From NCBI RefSeq assembly GCF_018200035.1, contig NZ_CP073584.1, forward strand, positions 9,623-73,622: a DNA stretch of 64,000 nucleotides, in the 5' to 3' direction. Of the stretch, positions 52,495 through 61,726 are shown one piece after another; the first letter of the stretch is position 1; every line of letters starts with the position of its first letter. Position numbers and translations under genes: made by a program. The stretch is from Sulfitobacter albidus. GTDB taxonomy: Bacteria > Pseudomonadota > Alphaproteobacteria > Rhodobacterales > Rhodobacteraceae. Under the pieces are notes generated by a model. The model had not been told where the DNA came from. It searched no databases and worked only from the letters and a program-made list of their open reading frames with translations.

Positions 52495-54535
52495 GGTAGC
52501 CCTCCTCAATCTTGGTGAACTCAGGCCCCTCGGTACGCTTGACGTAGTCACTATCCTCCTCACGACCTTTCGATTTTGGGGCGTGATAGACTAAGCTGTA
52601 TTCTTTGCCGATAAATGGGCGACACTTGTCGTCAACTTCCTTGCTCCACTGAGAGTTAGACGCAAAAATGATTACTTGATCGGCGAGATCAGGAATGTGC
52701 TGGGCGATCTTCTCACGATATTCGCGATCCAGAGCGCCAAATGGTGAATCCATGATCAGTGGATACACGCCGCCTTTAAAGAAAGTTGTTTTTGCTTTGT
52801 TACGCTCCTTTGCGAGGTTTACCAAGCTCGCAATGAAACTCAGACTAATGACCTGGTTCTCACCCGTCGACTTCTCAGAAACGGGCTGCTTTCCCACCCC
52901 TGGTATGTCTTTGAATATTCTCAAGGTGTAGTCGCTATCAATCTCCGCATAGAAGTCTTTGCGCAGGATGCTCTGGAAAGTGTCATTAACCTTGGACGAG
53001 AGATGGTGTCGCGTCTCCTCGGCTAAAGCCTCATGGAGATTGTCAATGAGACTTTTGCAGGCTTCTGCGAACTCAAGCTTCTGTCTTGCCAAGTCTTCTT
53101 TTTGAGATTTGGATTGGACTTTGTCGATCTCTTTTTTGATCTTGGCCAAGTCGTCGTTCAGCGTTTCGATCGCATCTTTCGCCTTGATGATTTTCAAGCG
53201 CTCGTCCGCTTGCAGTTGAGTCAATTCGTTCCGCCGCTCTTCAAGACGTTTTACATCTTCAATATCAGAAGACCCTAAGCTGCTACTGATCTCGTCAAGC
53301 TCTTCTGCGATCGCTTTTATTCGTTTGTTGAAGTCACTTTCTTTTGCGGACCAAATCGAGAGCTGTGCATATAGCCGATTTCTCTCACGTGGCATTGCTC
53401 TTAGGTTGCTTACGACATCGGTAAACGCGGCCTCCAGATCCTCTCCTGTTGCTTGATCTCGATAACCTTCGAGAGCTGATCTAGCTTGCGAGCCCTCCTG
53501 TAGCTCTGTACCGCAAATGCACTTCGCGTCATGCAGCAGATCGTCGATGAAGGTGCGTCTGATTTTGTACGGTAGTTCGCCCTTCTTACGACAATCTTCT
53601 AGAACATTGGATACAGAGGTCACGGTATCGTTCAGGAAAGCCAGCGCACCAGTCTGAGAGACCAGGCCCATTCTATCTTGGCTGAGGTTCTCAAGCTCGC
53701 CTTCAATTTTGCCTTTTTCAGTCTCCAGACTTCGCCTTTGCTCTGCCTTCGCCTTCACATCAGCAATCTGCTCATATGATGCGTTGATGGCATCAAGTTC
53801 GGTTTGAAAGCCTTTGTTAGATTTCGACGCAGTTTCCCGCTCCTGTTTGCGTTGATCTATCTCAGTGTTGATCTTCGCTTCTTGCTCAAGCAGCTCGCGG
53901 TAGTCAGAAGAGGCCGTTTCACTTGCTTCTTTCCGTAAGTCCTTAATCACCAGACGCCCAAGATGATCACTGGCACGGTCGATGATCTCTAAGCCCATCA
54001 AGGTCTTGATGGCTTCTCGGATTTCACCGGATGCAGACACATTCGCGAGTTTTTCGATCCGCTCTCCGTTAAAGAAGAAATACGAATGCATCTGCTCAGG
54101 TATCAATTGATTGATACGGTTAGCCGGATTTTGCGCTGTTTCGGTTCCGCCCTTTTCATTAATCCAATGAAGGGTTGGAACAGATTTTCCGATTGCATCG
54201 ACCTCTAAAGCATCACTTGTACGCTTGAAATCTTGTTTTCGATGTACAGTGTAGGTCGAGCCTTCATGCTCAAACTTGAGCTCCAAGCTTAGCTCCGCAA
54301 CTGAGCCAATGGCTGTCTCGGATAAAGCAAGTTCATTTAAAATGGTCTGATTGCCAGTGTCAAAGTCTGTAGTTCCATACAGCACCCATTTGAAGGCATT
54401 TAGGAGGGAAGTTTTCCCAGAACCATTTTCACCGTGAATAACGGTTATCCTTGATGTATCATCTGAAAGAAAATTCAGTTCGCATTCCCCATAAAACTGG
54501 CGGAAGTTCTTGATTTTTAGCTGAAGTATTCTCAT
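52484..54535 (-). CDS. DndD-like SMC/AAA ATPase
   Basis: 683 aa. N-terminal Walker A HGENGSGKTSLLNAFK (34-49), central coiled coil with a CICG turn near 337, C-terminal ABC signature STGENQVISLSFIASL (~560) and Walker B LIMDSPFGALDREYREKIAQ (~595). Related to DndD and SbcC/RecF-type ATPases but separate from the dndD gene at 61716. In a phosphorothioation locus it is probably the ATPase of the restriction or effector module. ATGA overlap with the 62-aa gene upstream. Confidence 0.85.
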   Translation of the reverse strand: MRILQLKIKNFRQFYGECELNFLSDDTSRITVIHGENGSGKTSLLNAFKWVLYGTTDFDTGNQTILNELALSETAIGSVAELSLELKFEHEGSTYTVHRKQDFKRTSDALEVDAIGKSVPTLHWINEKGGTETAQNPANRINQLIPEQMHSYFFFNGERIEKLANVSASGEIREAIKTLMGLEIIDRASDHLGRLVIKDLRKEASETASSDYRELLEQEAKINTEIDQRKQERETASKSNKGFQTELDAINASYEQIADVKAKAEQRRSLETEKGKIEGELENLSQDRMGLVSQTGALAFLNDTVTSVSNVLEDCRKKGELPYKIRRTFIDDLLHDAKCICGTELQEGSQARSALEGYRDQATGEDLEAAFTDVVSNLRAMPRERNRLYAQLSIWSAKESDFNKRIKAIAEELDEISSSLGSSDIEDVKRLEERRNELTQLQADERLKIIKAKDAIETLNDDLAKIKKEIDKVQSKSQKEDLARQKLEFAEACKSLIDNLHEALAEETRHHLSSKVNDTFQSILRKDFYAEIDSDYTLRIFKDIPGVGKQPVSEKSTGENQVISLSFIASLVNLAKERNKAKTTFFKGGVYPLIMDSPFGALDREYREKIAQHIPDLADQVIIFASNSQWSKEVDDKCRPFIGKEYSLVYHAPKSKGREEDSDYVKRTEGPEFTKIEEGYLGH

Positions 54536-54720
54536 CTCTGATACTCACGCTCAATAACCTGTCTGATGCGTTGCGCGATTTCTTTGTCTTTGCCAGCAGA
54601 AGCAGTGTTCTTATAACCTTGAAATTCTTGCTCCTGCTTCAATATCTCATTCACAGCCTTTTTCACTCTGGGTGATGCTGAATCTAAAACCTCTTTTGGG
54701 GATTTGCTTCGCTCGTTCAT
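54532..54720 (-). CDS. Small charged protein in the dnd locus
   Basis: 62 aa: MNERSKSPKEVLDSASPRVK then a helical, Lys/Glu-rich stretch ending in RQVIEREYQR. No family recognised, no membrane segment. Its stop overlaps the ATPase start (ATGA) and it lies 38 bases after the helicase gene, so it belongs to the operon. It may be a small subunit or only a coupling frame. Confidence 0.6.
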   Translation of the reverse strand: MNERSKSPKEVLDSASPRVKKAVNEILKQEQEFQGYKNTASAGKDKEIAQRIRQVIEREYQR

Positions 54721-54758
54721 TCTAAATGTATTCCTCTAAGTACATTGATATATACCTG

Positions 54759-56846
54759 TTAATGGTCAAGGAGGTTAAGGCTTTTCTTGATCTCAGTAAT
54801 CACGGAGAGAGCTTCACCATAGTTTTCTGCAAGCATAGCAAATTCGTTGAACCTCGCCAGTTCGCGTTTCATCAGGGATCGCTCTACGTTGGATGGAGCC
54901 TGATCTGACAATTTTTCTAGATCCGGCACAACGATAAAGTCATAGATGTATGCTCGGCTCTTTCCTTCAGAGCGCCGAAGTACCCTACCTCGTCTTTGGA
55001 CAAACTCTTTCGGGTTTGCAGATGAAGCCAAGATGTAGGCTGTCCGCGTCATTGGTACATCGACCCCTTCATCTAGGCATCGGATAGCGAGCAATGCTTG
55101 TATGTCTCCAGCCGCGAACTGCTTCAGCAACCTTGACCTCTCGTCGTTGTTTTCTTCTGAAGTGAACGGGCTTGCCCTCAACCCTAGTTCACCCCCTACC
55201 CTCGCAAGAGCAGTATCGATGTAACGCTGACCATTTTCCTTGCTGTCACCACAATAGATCAAAGTATGTGAGACATCTCGCTGCTGCTTCAGAAGCTTGA
55301 TTAACTCCGGTAGCTTGTTTCGCGCTTTGCCTACCAAACGTGCTCGTTTGATCAACAACCGATTAAGCTGCTCGCCCTTGTCGCTATCAGGCTTGGCTGC
55401 TTGGCCGAACAGCCTGCCAATCCTCGTCGAGAGCTCCGCGTACTCGTCTTGTTCATCTTCGTCCAAGTGCACGAGGATCGGATAGTAAAGATATCGGCAG
55501 AGATGCCCTCCGCTGATTGCCTTGTCCAGGCCATAGTCTAAGACAATCTCGCCGAAATACCTTTTGAGACCGTCAGTCCCTTCTTCATCGCCGTAGCGAT
55601 CAGGCGTCGCCGTTAATCCAAGTCGAAATGCAGCGCTCTCTGGGAGCGCTTGTAGGTTAGATGGCGCGCCTAAATTATGTGCTTCGTCACCAACAAATAG
55701 GATGTTGCCATTAAATGAGCCCAAGACGGACTGGAATGGCTTGTCTGCCATAGACGCATTAACCGCGATGAGCATTACGTGCTGCGTTGCCTTTGATCGC
55801 AGCTCATTCAGGTGCCTTTGGCATTCTTCCATCCAGCGATCGACGCCGCCGTAGCATAGGACAGGTTCAAACCCGAACTCTTTAGCTTCTCGGGCCCATT
55901 GTTCTGCGAGGTGTTGATAAGGAACCGTAACAACGATGCAAAGCTGGCCGTTCTTCTGGGCAACAAAATCATTCAGCCTAGTCACTGCCGTCAAAGCAGT
56001 TACTGTCTTACCGGTTCCAGTTGCCATGTGGAGAATCCCGCGACCATTATTCTTGAACCATTTACGTATCCCCTCTTCTTGGTAGCCACGTAGGCGACCG
56101 TCAGTCAGGAAGTGTTCAGGCACACGAGGAGAGCTTGGCTTTTCAGGCGGAAACAATTCGTAGTGTCTTGAGCTATCTTGAGCATCGCGGACGAACCTCT
56201 CGAGATCGGCTGAAGAAGGGTCAAACAGCGCCAAGTTCGGATCGAGCCCTCTCCACATTCGATCAAAGGAAGCTGCGATGTGGTTGTTCCTTTCTAGGCT
56301 TTCACCTGATTTCCAATCGCAAAAAACGCTGAAAGCCTCCCAATTGGTGCCAGCTCCACCGGTCAAATTGTAGGACCCTTGAAAGCCGACCCGGTTTCCA
56401 AACTCATCTGTGAAGATACCCTGTTTGGCATGCAGGATTCCGGAAAGCCTATTCTTCGGAATACCCACTTTGAAAGTCAGCACGCCATCACGTAGAAGCC
56501 ACCCGAGCGCTTCACGCGTATGTTGTGTAAGACTGTCGTAGAAATCTTCATACGTTTGAGAAATTAGGTCTTGGACACGCTCATCCGACAGCTGACCGTC
56601 AATCTGAAGGCTCTTGAAGTCCTCGAGAGAAATTTCGGGTGAGATCACCCACCTGGCTTTACCTCCGTTGATTGCGAAGGTTGCCATGCCATGTGCTGCA
56701 TCGCGCAACCACGCGCTGCTAAAATACCCGACAGCTATGTCATACTGTTGCGCGCGCTCAAGAACAGGATCGAAGAAATCCGCTACAGGATCATTTTCGC
56801 TCGTTGTGACGTAAAAAGGGAGTTTCAGGGTCTCAAGGGACATCAT
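54759..56846 (-). CDS. PLD-nuclease/DEAD-like helicase, phosphorothioation-linked
   Basis: 695 aa. The N-terminal phospholipase-D-like nuclease has a single HxK motif (GILHAKQGIF, ~137) followed by GFQGSYNLTGG. Superfamily 2 helicase: Walker A HMATGTGKTVTALTA (~270), motif II FVGDEAHNLGAPS (~388), motif VI FVQRRGRVLRRSEGKSRAY (~615). This layout matches the family annotated as DNA phosphorothioation system restriction enzyme. Predicted to act on unmodified DNA. Its ATG overlaps the stop of the 1015-aa gene (ATGA). Confidence 0.82.
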   Translation of the reverse strand: MMSLETLKLPFYVTTSENDPVADFFDPVLERAQQYDIAVGYFSSAWLRDAAHGMATFAINGGKARWVISPEISLEDFKSLQIDGQLSDERVQDLISQTYEDFYDSLTQHTREALGWLLRDGVLTFKVGIPKNRLSGILHAKQGIFTDEFGNRVGFQGSYNLTGGAGTNWEAFSVFCDWKSGESLERNNHIAASFDRMWRGLDPNLALFDPSSADLERFVRDAQDSSRHYELFPPEKPSSPRVPEHFLTDGRLRGYQEEGIRKWFKNNGRGILHMATGTGKTVTALTAVTRLNDFVAQKNGQLCIVVTVPYQHLAEQWAREAKEFGFEPVLCYGGVDRWMEECQRHLNELRSKATQHVMLIAVNASMADKPFQSVLGSFNGNILFVGDEAHNLGAPSNLQALPESAAFRLGLTATPDRYGDEEGTDGLKRYFGEIVLDYGLDKAISGGHLCRYLYYPILVHLDEDEQDEYAELSTRIGRLFGQAAKPDSDKGEQLNRLLIKRARLVGKARNKLPELIKLLKQQRDVSHTLIYCGDSKENGQRYIDTALARVGGELGLRASPFTSEENNDERSRLLKQFAAGDIQALLAIRCLDEGVDVPMTRTAYILASSANPKEFVQRRGRVLRRSEGKSRAYIYDFIVVPDLEKLSDQAPSNVERSLMKRELARFNEFAMLAENYGEALSVITEIKKSLNLLDH

Positions 56847-59800
56847 TCAATACCAAAATCCCCAAGTATCATCCCAAGCATTTCTTCTCCTTCTCCCTGT
56901 TCGCCCTCATTGCTTGCGAACAAGTGGTCGAGTCGAGTTAGATCAGATTCACCCCGTGATTTGAGAGCATCTCGCACCGCTTCATAATCTGGCACTCCTG
57001 CATTCCCATGTTCTAGAATTTCATCTCGAATACCAACGTATCTTGAAACCACTTCAGGCAGTTCAGTTATTGTGATGACCTTTTGGTCAACTTCGAAAAT
57101 ATAGCGGTTCTTTAGGAAGCTAAGAAGCGGTCTTGTCTGAATCTCGCCCCAAATTGAGCCCAGTACTTCTGAAAGCGCAAATGCCGTCTTTGGGCCGCTT
57201 GCCAAAGCGATTGAGCAAGCCAGTATTAAGTCAGCTTGGCGTTCCTCTTGACCGATGGCCCGCACAGTCAGGTCAAAGCGGCCTCGACCGACCGAAACCG
57301 CCTCAGGCGAGTTATCGAGACCAATTGATATGGACGTTGTCAAAACATCTCTTCGGCCTTCAAGCTCTTCGGCAATTTCAACGAGCGTCATCGACCTTTG
57401 CCCTTCGGTTAGAACGGCTAGTACGTCTTCACCAAGACCGCGGAACTCAGACTTTTTGTCATCGGATGCGAGACCGATCATTAGCCCACGCTTCGTCTCG
57501 AAACGCTCGTCGTCCTGCACGATCCCAAGTAGCATGTAAGGTCCAAACGCGATTCCGAAGCGTTCAGTCTCCCCCTGAAATAGGCCGGAGAACAGAACTT
57601 TAGCGCTTACAAACCCACCAATATTTTCCAGGTGATGAAGCGTGCGGTTCCGAATATCTTCAAGATCTATGTCCGTAAGGCTTAGGTTTTCGTATAGATC
57701 ATATGTTCCTCTCTCGACGATGAGGACTTCTTCCAGTCTTGCTAGTGTGCTTCCAATGTGGTGAATGCTCTCGTCTTTGGCAAATATCTCATGCATCCGA
57801 GCTCTGACTTCGTCGCAGTGCATGGCGTGCCCAGCCTCTCGAAGGATCAGCACGCATCGAATGGACATTGGCAATCTCGCTGCCAATTCAACAATATCGC
57901 CGTCGAAGGTCGCGTCGAAGCGGCCCGACAACTCGGCTTTAATCTCTGAAAGCGGATAGTCAGGTAACATAGACTCAATTTGTGACAAGCGGATTGGAAG
58001 GTGTTGGTCACGGATCGCCGATACAATCCGTTGTCGAAGCGAACCAGACAAGTCTTCCGGTTCGTGGCTCATCAAGAGCAGATCTTGTTCTTGCACCCAA
58101 CCTGCTTCGGTTCGAACACTTTCAGCGTCGAGGAAAGATCTCAGGTCGCCGTACGCCAAGTCCACCGCAAGACGCTCCTCTGCAGTTAGTAGCTTGCTTA
58201 CAGCACTTATCTGTTCCTCAGAGACGATCTTTCTGTTCTTGAAGAGGTTCTCCAACGACCCCTCTTGCTGAAGCGCGCCTATCAATATTTTTATTGTGCG
58301 CCGTGTTGTGAGCTTTTGCTTTGCTTTCTTTTCTATCTGACGAATGCGCTCTCGGGTCACATCATAGCTTGAGGCGATTTGTTCAAGCGTCTCTGTTACA
58401 TCACCATTGATGCCATACCGCCGCTGAAGGATGTCTTGCTGCCTGTCATTGAGAGAAGAGACGGATGCCGCGATGATTTCGGCTACTGTCAACTCTTCGA
58501 TTGAGGCCGTCTCGGAAGCCTTGATGTCTTCAGGTTTGATGTTCCCGAGTTCAACTATGCTCGCAAGCGATGTGCGCGACACAAATTCGCCTCGCAGCAA
58601 ACGTCTAAGGTCGGGTGCAATTTCGCTACTTGCACCACAAATTGAAAGTCGCGCTTTAATCAACTTATACATGATTTCGTCGAGTTGTTCGATGCTCTTT
58701 CGTCCGCAGCCCGGCAGCGAACGGATGCGTGAGGCGGTTTCGTCATATGTCTTCAGGAAATCTACAAGACTCTTTCGATGTTCTAACTGATCAATTTTGA
58801 GGAGGTTCGCGAGCCTAGTCGGCGGTGACCATTCGAACAGTTCATCAGGATACATCATTCCAGAAAGAAACAATTCGGCGGCGGTGATCGCTCGTTGGAA
58901 GTAACCATCCTCGTTTGAGATCAGTTCTTGGTCACCTTCAGGATCAGTTGCGCTTGGCACGAAATTGCGCAAAATCTGATCGAGTTCATCTGCCGACTTG
59001 CGCCCGAGGTTCGGCAGTTTGAGAAATGCTTGCCGGGAGCTTTCCGGGTCTCTCATGTATTCGCACACTGTGTTTACAGGCAGAGCATGCAAATGTGCTG
59101 TGATTGCATTTAAAAGGCGAACCGAACAATCGGCTTCGCGCACGACATCGACTATACTGTCATCCGCAGTTTGCCTGTTCTGATCGGCTTTGCGCGCTAA
59201 CTTTCTGACAAGGTCATCGAGTTCCATTGCGGTCTTTTCACCAGAGTTCTCGAGTTGCCTGAATGCGTCTCGCGCTGAGTCAGGCGCCCGCATGTAGGCG
59301 GCGACTGTATTTGCCGGCAGCTCACCTGCGGCATTACGCAACACATTGATCAGCCGCGTTGACGCGAAACTCTGTATTGCCAAGTCTAGAAGTTGTTCTT
59401 CTTCTGGAACAGTTTGAGAAGTGGGCCGTCCTGACTGGCGCGGCCTATTGCTAGTAGTGTACGTGGCCAGCTTCTTCGAATGGACGCCTAGAAGCGGTTC
59501 ATCGATGGCCGCGCCGAGCCGCAAGACAGTTAAATCGTCGTCAGAATTTGTCCCGACTTCTATCGGTTCAACAGGCGCTAAGTGGGTAACTTTCGCCTCG
59601 GCTCTTTCAGTATTTTCTCCTACGACAGCATCTTCAAACTGGGTGCTTTCAGTTTGGTCACGCGCTCCGGACACGTTTTTCAAAACAGGCACGGGAGCTG
59701 GCTTCGGATCCTGACTTGGCTCTGTGCGATCTACACTAGGTTCAGCTGACCAGATTTTTGGGGCGTTCTCAGTGTCTGGTGCGTCCACGCGACTTTGCTC

Positions 59801-59890
59801 ACCTGCTGTGGGGGCAGGAGCCGTTGGCACAGTCTTCACTGTTTCCTTGCTCACGAGAGCTTTGAGTTTCTTGCCTAGTCTTGAAAGCAT
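56843..59890 (-). CDS. Large alpha-CTD-repeat / sigma-region-4 / winged-helix protein
   Basis: 1015 aa. Residues 1-165 are low-complexity. Three repeats resembling the RNA polymerase alpha C-terminal domain follow (~178-232, ~257-310, ~358-412), e.g. LKLPNLGRKSADELDQILRN and SLPGCGRKSIEQLDEIMYK. Residues ~478-530 are sigma-70 region 4: SLNDRQQDILQRRYGING, then VTRERIRQIEKKAKQKL. After ~615 come winged-helix-like units, e.g. RCVLILREAGHAMHCDEVRA (~678). No catalytic motif. It is the first gene after the dndCDEA block and is coupled to the helicase by ATGA. It could redirect host polymerase or recognise DNA for the effector module. Confidence 0.8.
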   Translation of the reverse strand: MLSRLGKKLKALVSKETVKTVPTAPAPTAGEQSRVDAPDTENAPKIWSAEPSVDRTEPSQDPKPAPVPVLKNVSGARDQTESTQFEDAVVGENTERAEAKVTHLAPVEPIEVGTNSDDDLTVLRLGAAIDEPLLGVHSKKLATYTTSNRPRQSGRPTSQTVPEEEQLLDLAIQSFASTRLINVLRNAAGELPANTVAAYMRAPDSARDAFRQLENSGEKTAMELDDLVRKLARKADQNRQTADDSIVDVVREADCSVRLLNAITAHLHALPVNTVCEYMRDPESSRQAFLKLPNLGRKSADELDQILRNFVPSATDPEGDQELISNEDGYFQRAITAAELFLSGMMYPDELFEWSPPTRLANLLKIDQLEHRKSLVDFLKTYDETASRIRSLPGCGRKSIEQLDEIMYKLIKARLSICGASSEIAPDLRRLLRGEFVSRTSLASIVELGNIKPEDIKASETASIEELTVAEIIAASVSSLNDRQQDILQRRYGINGDVTETLEQIASSYDVTRERIRQIEKKAKQKLTTRRTIKILIGALQQEGSLENLFKNRKIVSEEQISAVSKLLTAEERLAVDLAYGDLRSFLDAESVRTEAGWVQEQDLLLMSHEPEDLSGSLRQRIVSAIRDQHLPIRLSQIESMLPDYPLSEIKAELSGRFDATFDGDIVELAARLPMSIRCVLILREAGHAMHCDEVRARMHEIFAKDESIHHIGSTLARLEEVLIVERGTYDLYENLSLTDIDLEDIRNRTLHHLENIGGFVSAKVLFSGLFQGETERFGIAFGPYMLLGIVQDDERFETKRGLMIGLASDDKKSEFRGLGEDVLAVLTEGQRSMTLVEIAEELEGRRDVLTTSISIGLDNSPEAVSVGRGRFDLTVRAIGQEERQADLILACSIALASGPKTAFALSEVLGSIWGEIQTRPLLSFLKNRYIFEVDQKVITITELPEVVSRYVGIRDEILEHGNAGVPDYEAVRDALKSRGESDLTRLDHLFASNEGEQGEGEEMLGMILGDFGIE

Positions 59891-60186
59891 GTTTTTGCTT
59901 ACGGCCCCTTATAACTTACTAGAAAAGCAACAAATAGAGCCCCACTATGCCGTTAATCTATCAATTGAATCCTCTAAACGCTATGTGTTTTGAGGAGAGC
60001 AAGTCTAGAATTTTGCTCGCAATGATTGCGATTTTTTTTGGAAATACCTTTGGATATAGAATGAACAGTCCGGGCGCTATATTGCAAGACCAGTTGCGAC
60101 GGCAAAGTGAACCATTTGACGCTCTTTGGGCATGCCGGACCAAAGTTCGTTCACGACATCTAGAAGTGGTTGCCGTGATTGCAGCT
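59891..60186 (-). other. Spacer between dndA and the 1015-aa gene
   Basis: 296 bases without a supported gene. It is the only large gap in this part of the locus, so the downstream genes may have their own promoter. TTATAAG at 59909-59915 (minus strand) lies 19 bases before the ATG at 59890 and could be a -10, without a clear -35. A hairpin CGCAA-TGA-TTGCG followed by T8 at about 60016-60042 is oriented to stop plus-strand transcription, where no gene is known. Confidence 0.4.
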
Positions 60187-61347
60187 CTATGCACTTCGCA
60201 AAAGCAAAAGCTCGCCAGCCGCTTGGCCAAAGAGATCAGCTACCCGAGAGATGTCTTCTCGGCGAGTTTGCCGTCCCAGACCTAAACGAAAGGCGTTACG
60301 TGCTCTCGGAGTATCGCCAAACATAGTAAGCAGAACATGCGAGGTTTCGACATGTTCTGTTGCGCAAGCGCTCGAGGCAGAGAAGCAAAGATCGTTTCTG
60401 AGTTTCTGCATCAGTGCCTGAGGGACAACTCCATCGATTGTAATGGAAATGGTGTTAGGCAAACGAGCCTCAGGATTACCATTAACGTGGACTTGAAGAG
60501 TTTCTTTGAGCTCTGTTTCCAGCTGATCTCGAAGGACAGCAATGCGTTCACGGTCGGGTTCTATGTTCTTTGAGATGAGTTCAAAAGCATGCCCAAGACC
60601 CGCAATACCAGGAGTGTTTAGGGTTCCTGCCCTCAAACCTTTTTCCTGCCCGCCCCAAACAACACTGGGGCCAGGTTCACCCGTGGTTTTCGGATCGAGC
60701 GGTAAAGGGCCCGACCCCTTCGGACCATAGGCTTTATGTCCGGAGAAGCTCGCCAGATGAATTGGCGAGTCCTTGAGATCAAGTGGGACCAGTGCCGAAG
60801 CTTGCGAGAAATCCGTGTGAAACAGTGCCCCTGCGTCCTCAGCGAGCTGGCCCGCCTGCAGGATAGGTTGCAACACACCCGTCTCATTGTTTGCGGCCAT
60901 TATCGAGACCAAGCCAGTCTCATCGGTTAAGGCCTCTGCCAGCTCATCGAGCGAGATTTGCCCACCTTCATCAACACCCAATCGCGTGACCCGCGCGCCG
61001 TGACCTTCGAGATGATCGAAACACGCCAGAACCGATGGATGCTCGATTTTCGAAGTTATCAGATGGGACCGTCCTGCGTCCTGCAGCTTTGGGAATGCGC
61101 CCAAGATCGCTAGGTTGTTTGCTTCGGTAGAGCCAGCTGTGAAGATAAGTTCGGTTTCCTTGCAGTTGACATGAGCCGCGACTTGCTCGCGCGCAGTTTC
61201 GACAATCCGGGCCGCTGCCGAACCGTCGCTGTGTTCAACGCTAGAGGGGTTGGCGTAGCTGTCCCGACTGACCCGTATGACCGTCTCCAAGACATCGGAA
61301 TCAATTGGTGTTGAGGCATTGTGATCGAGATAAATTGGTGCCGACAT
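60187..61347 (-). CDS. dndA: DndA/IscS-like cysteine desulfurase
   Basis: 386 aa. PLP-dependent desulfurase: start YLDHNASTPID, IEHPSVLACFDHLE (~102), the PLP lysine in ASFSGHKAYGPKGSG (~198), and the catalytic cysteine loop FSASSACATEHVETSHVL (~325). It supplies sulfur for phosphorothioation through DndC. The dndE stop is only 4 bases upstream, so the order is C-D-E-A. Intact, which matters because host IscS can replace DndA in other systems. Confidence 0.92.
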   Translation of the reverse strand: MSAPIYLDHNASTPIDSDVLETVIRVSRDSYANPSSVEHSDGSAAARIVETAREQVAAHVNCKETELIFTAGSTEANNLAILGAFPKLQDAGRSHLITSKIEHPSVLACFDHLEGHGARVTRLGVDEGGQISLDELAEALTDETGLVSIMAANNETGVLQPILQAGQLAEDAGALFHTDFSQASALVPLDLKDSPIHLASFSGHKAYGPKGSGPLPLDPKTTGEPGPSVVWGGQEKGLRAGTLNTPGIAGLGHAFELISKNIEPDRERIAVLRDQLETELKETLQVHVNGNPEARLPNTISITIDGVVPQALMQKLRNDLCFSASSACATEHVETSHVLLTMFGDTPRARNAFRLGLGRQTRREDISRVADLFGQAAGELLLLRSA

Positions 61348-61351
61348 CGTG

Positions 61352-61726
61352 TTAGGCGCTCCCGGCGATCAGCTCGGCAGCATCAGCTGGGGATTTCAGG
61401 CGGACCGAGAGTTGCCGAACACCACGATCAATGTGGAGCCGAAGACGCTCCAGCAAATCAGTGTCTTCGGTCTTGATCTCTTCGGGACCAAACTCAACAT
61501 ACCTCAAGAGGTCAATGAAGAGAGGTTGGAAGTCCCCAAACAGCGTATAAGCATTGAATTCTTGACCCTCGCTCGTGTCATCGGTCGCGCCGGAAATGGG
61601 CCCGGCTTCAAAGGATGACAACATCGCCATGCGGCACACGAGATTTGGCGTCAGGCCTGATCTTTGCGAGATGATTCTGACCTGGCCTGTAGCCTTCGAT
61701 GAAATCCGAAACTTGTTAATGTGCAT
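61352..61726 (-). CDS. dndE: DndE
   Basis: 124 aa from the ATG at 61726 (MHINKFRISSKATGQVRI). The core RSGLTPNLVCRMAMLSSFE, EGQEFNAYTLFGDFQPLF and HIDRGVRQLSVRLKSPADAA matches DndE, a small protein of the phosphorothioation complex that binds (nicked) DNA. It overlaps the end of dndD by 11 bases and precedes dndA by 4. Intact. Confidence 0.92.
   Translation of the reverse strand: MHINKFRISSKATGQVRIISQRSGLTPNLVCRMAMLSSFEAGPISGATDDTSEGQEFNAYTLFGDFQPLFIDLLRYVEFGPEEIKTEDTDLLERLRLHIDRGVRQLSVRLKSPADAAELIAGSA

Noticed and set aside
60016..60042. Hairpin with T8 as terminator of dndA
   Set aside because: The T tract is on the plus strand, whereas dndA is on the minus strand, so it cannot be a standard terminator for dndA.
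60045..60186. Possible transposase or gene remnant downstream of dndA
   Set aside because: Translated frames show no family resemblance; it is more simply read as untranslated spacer.
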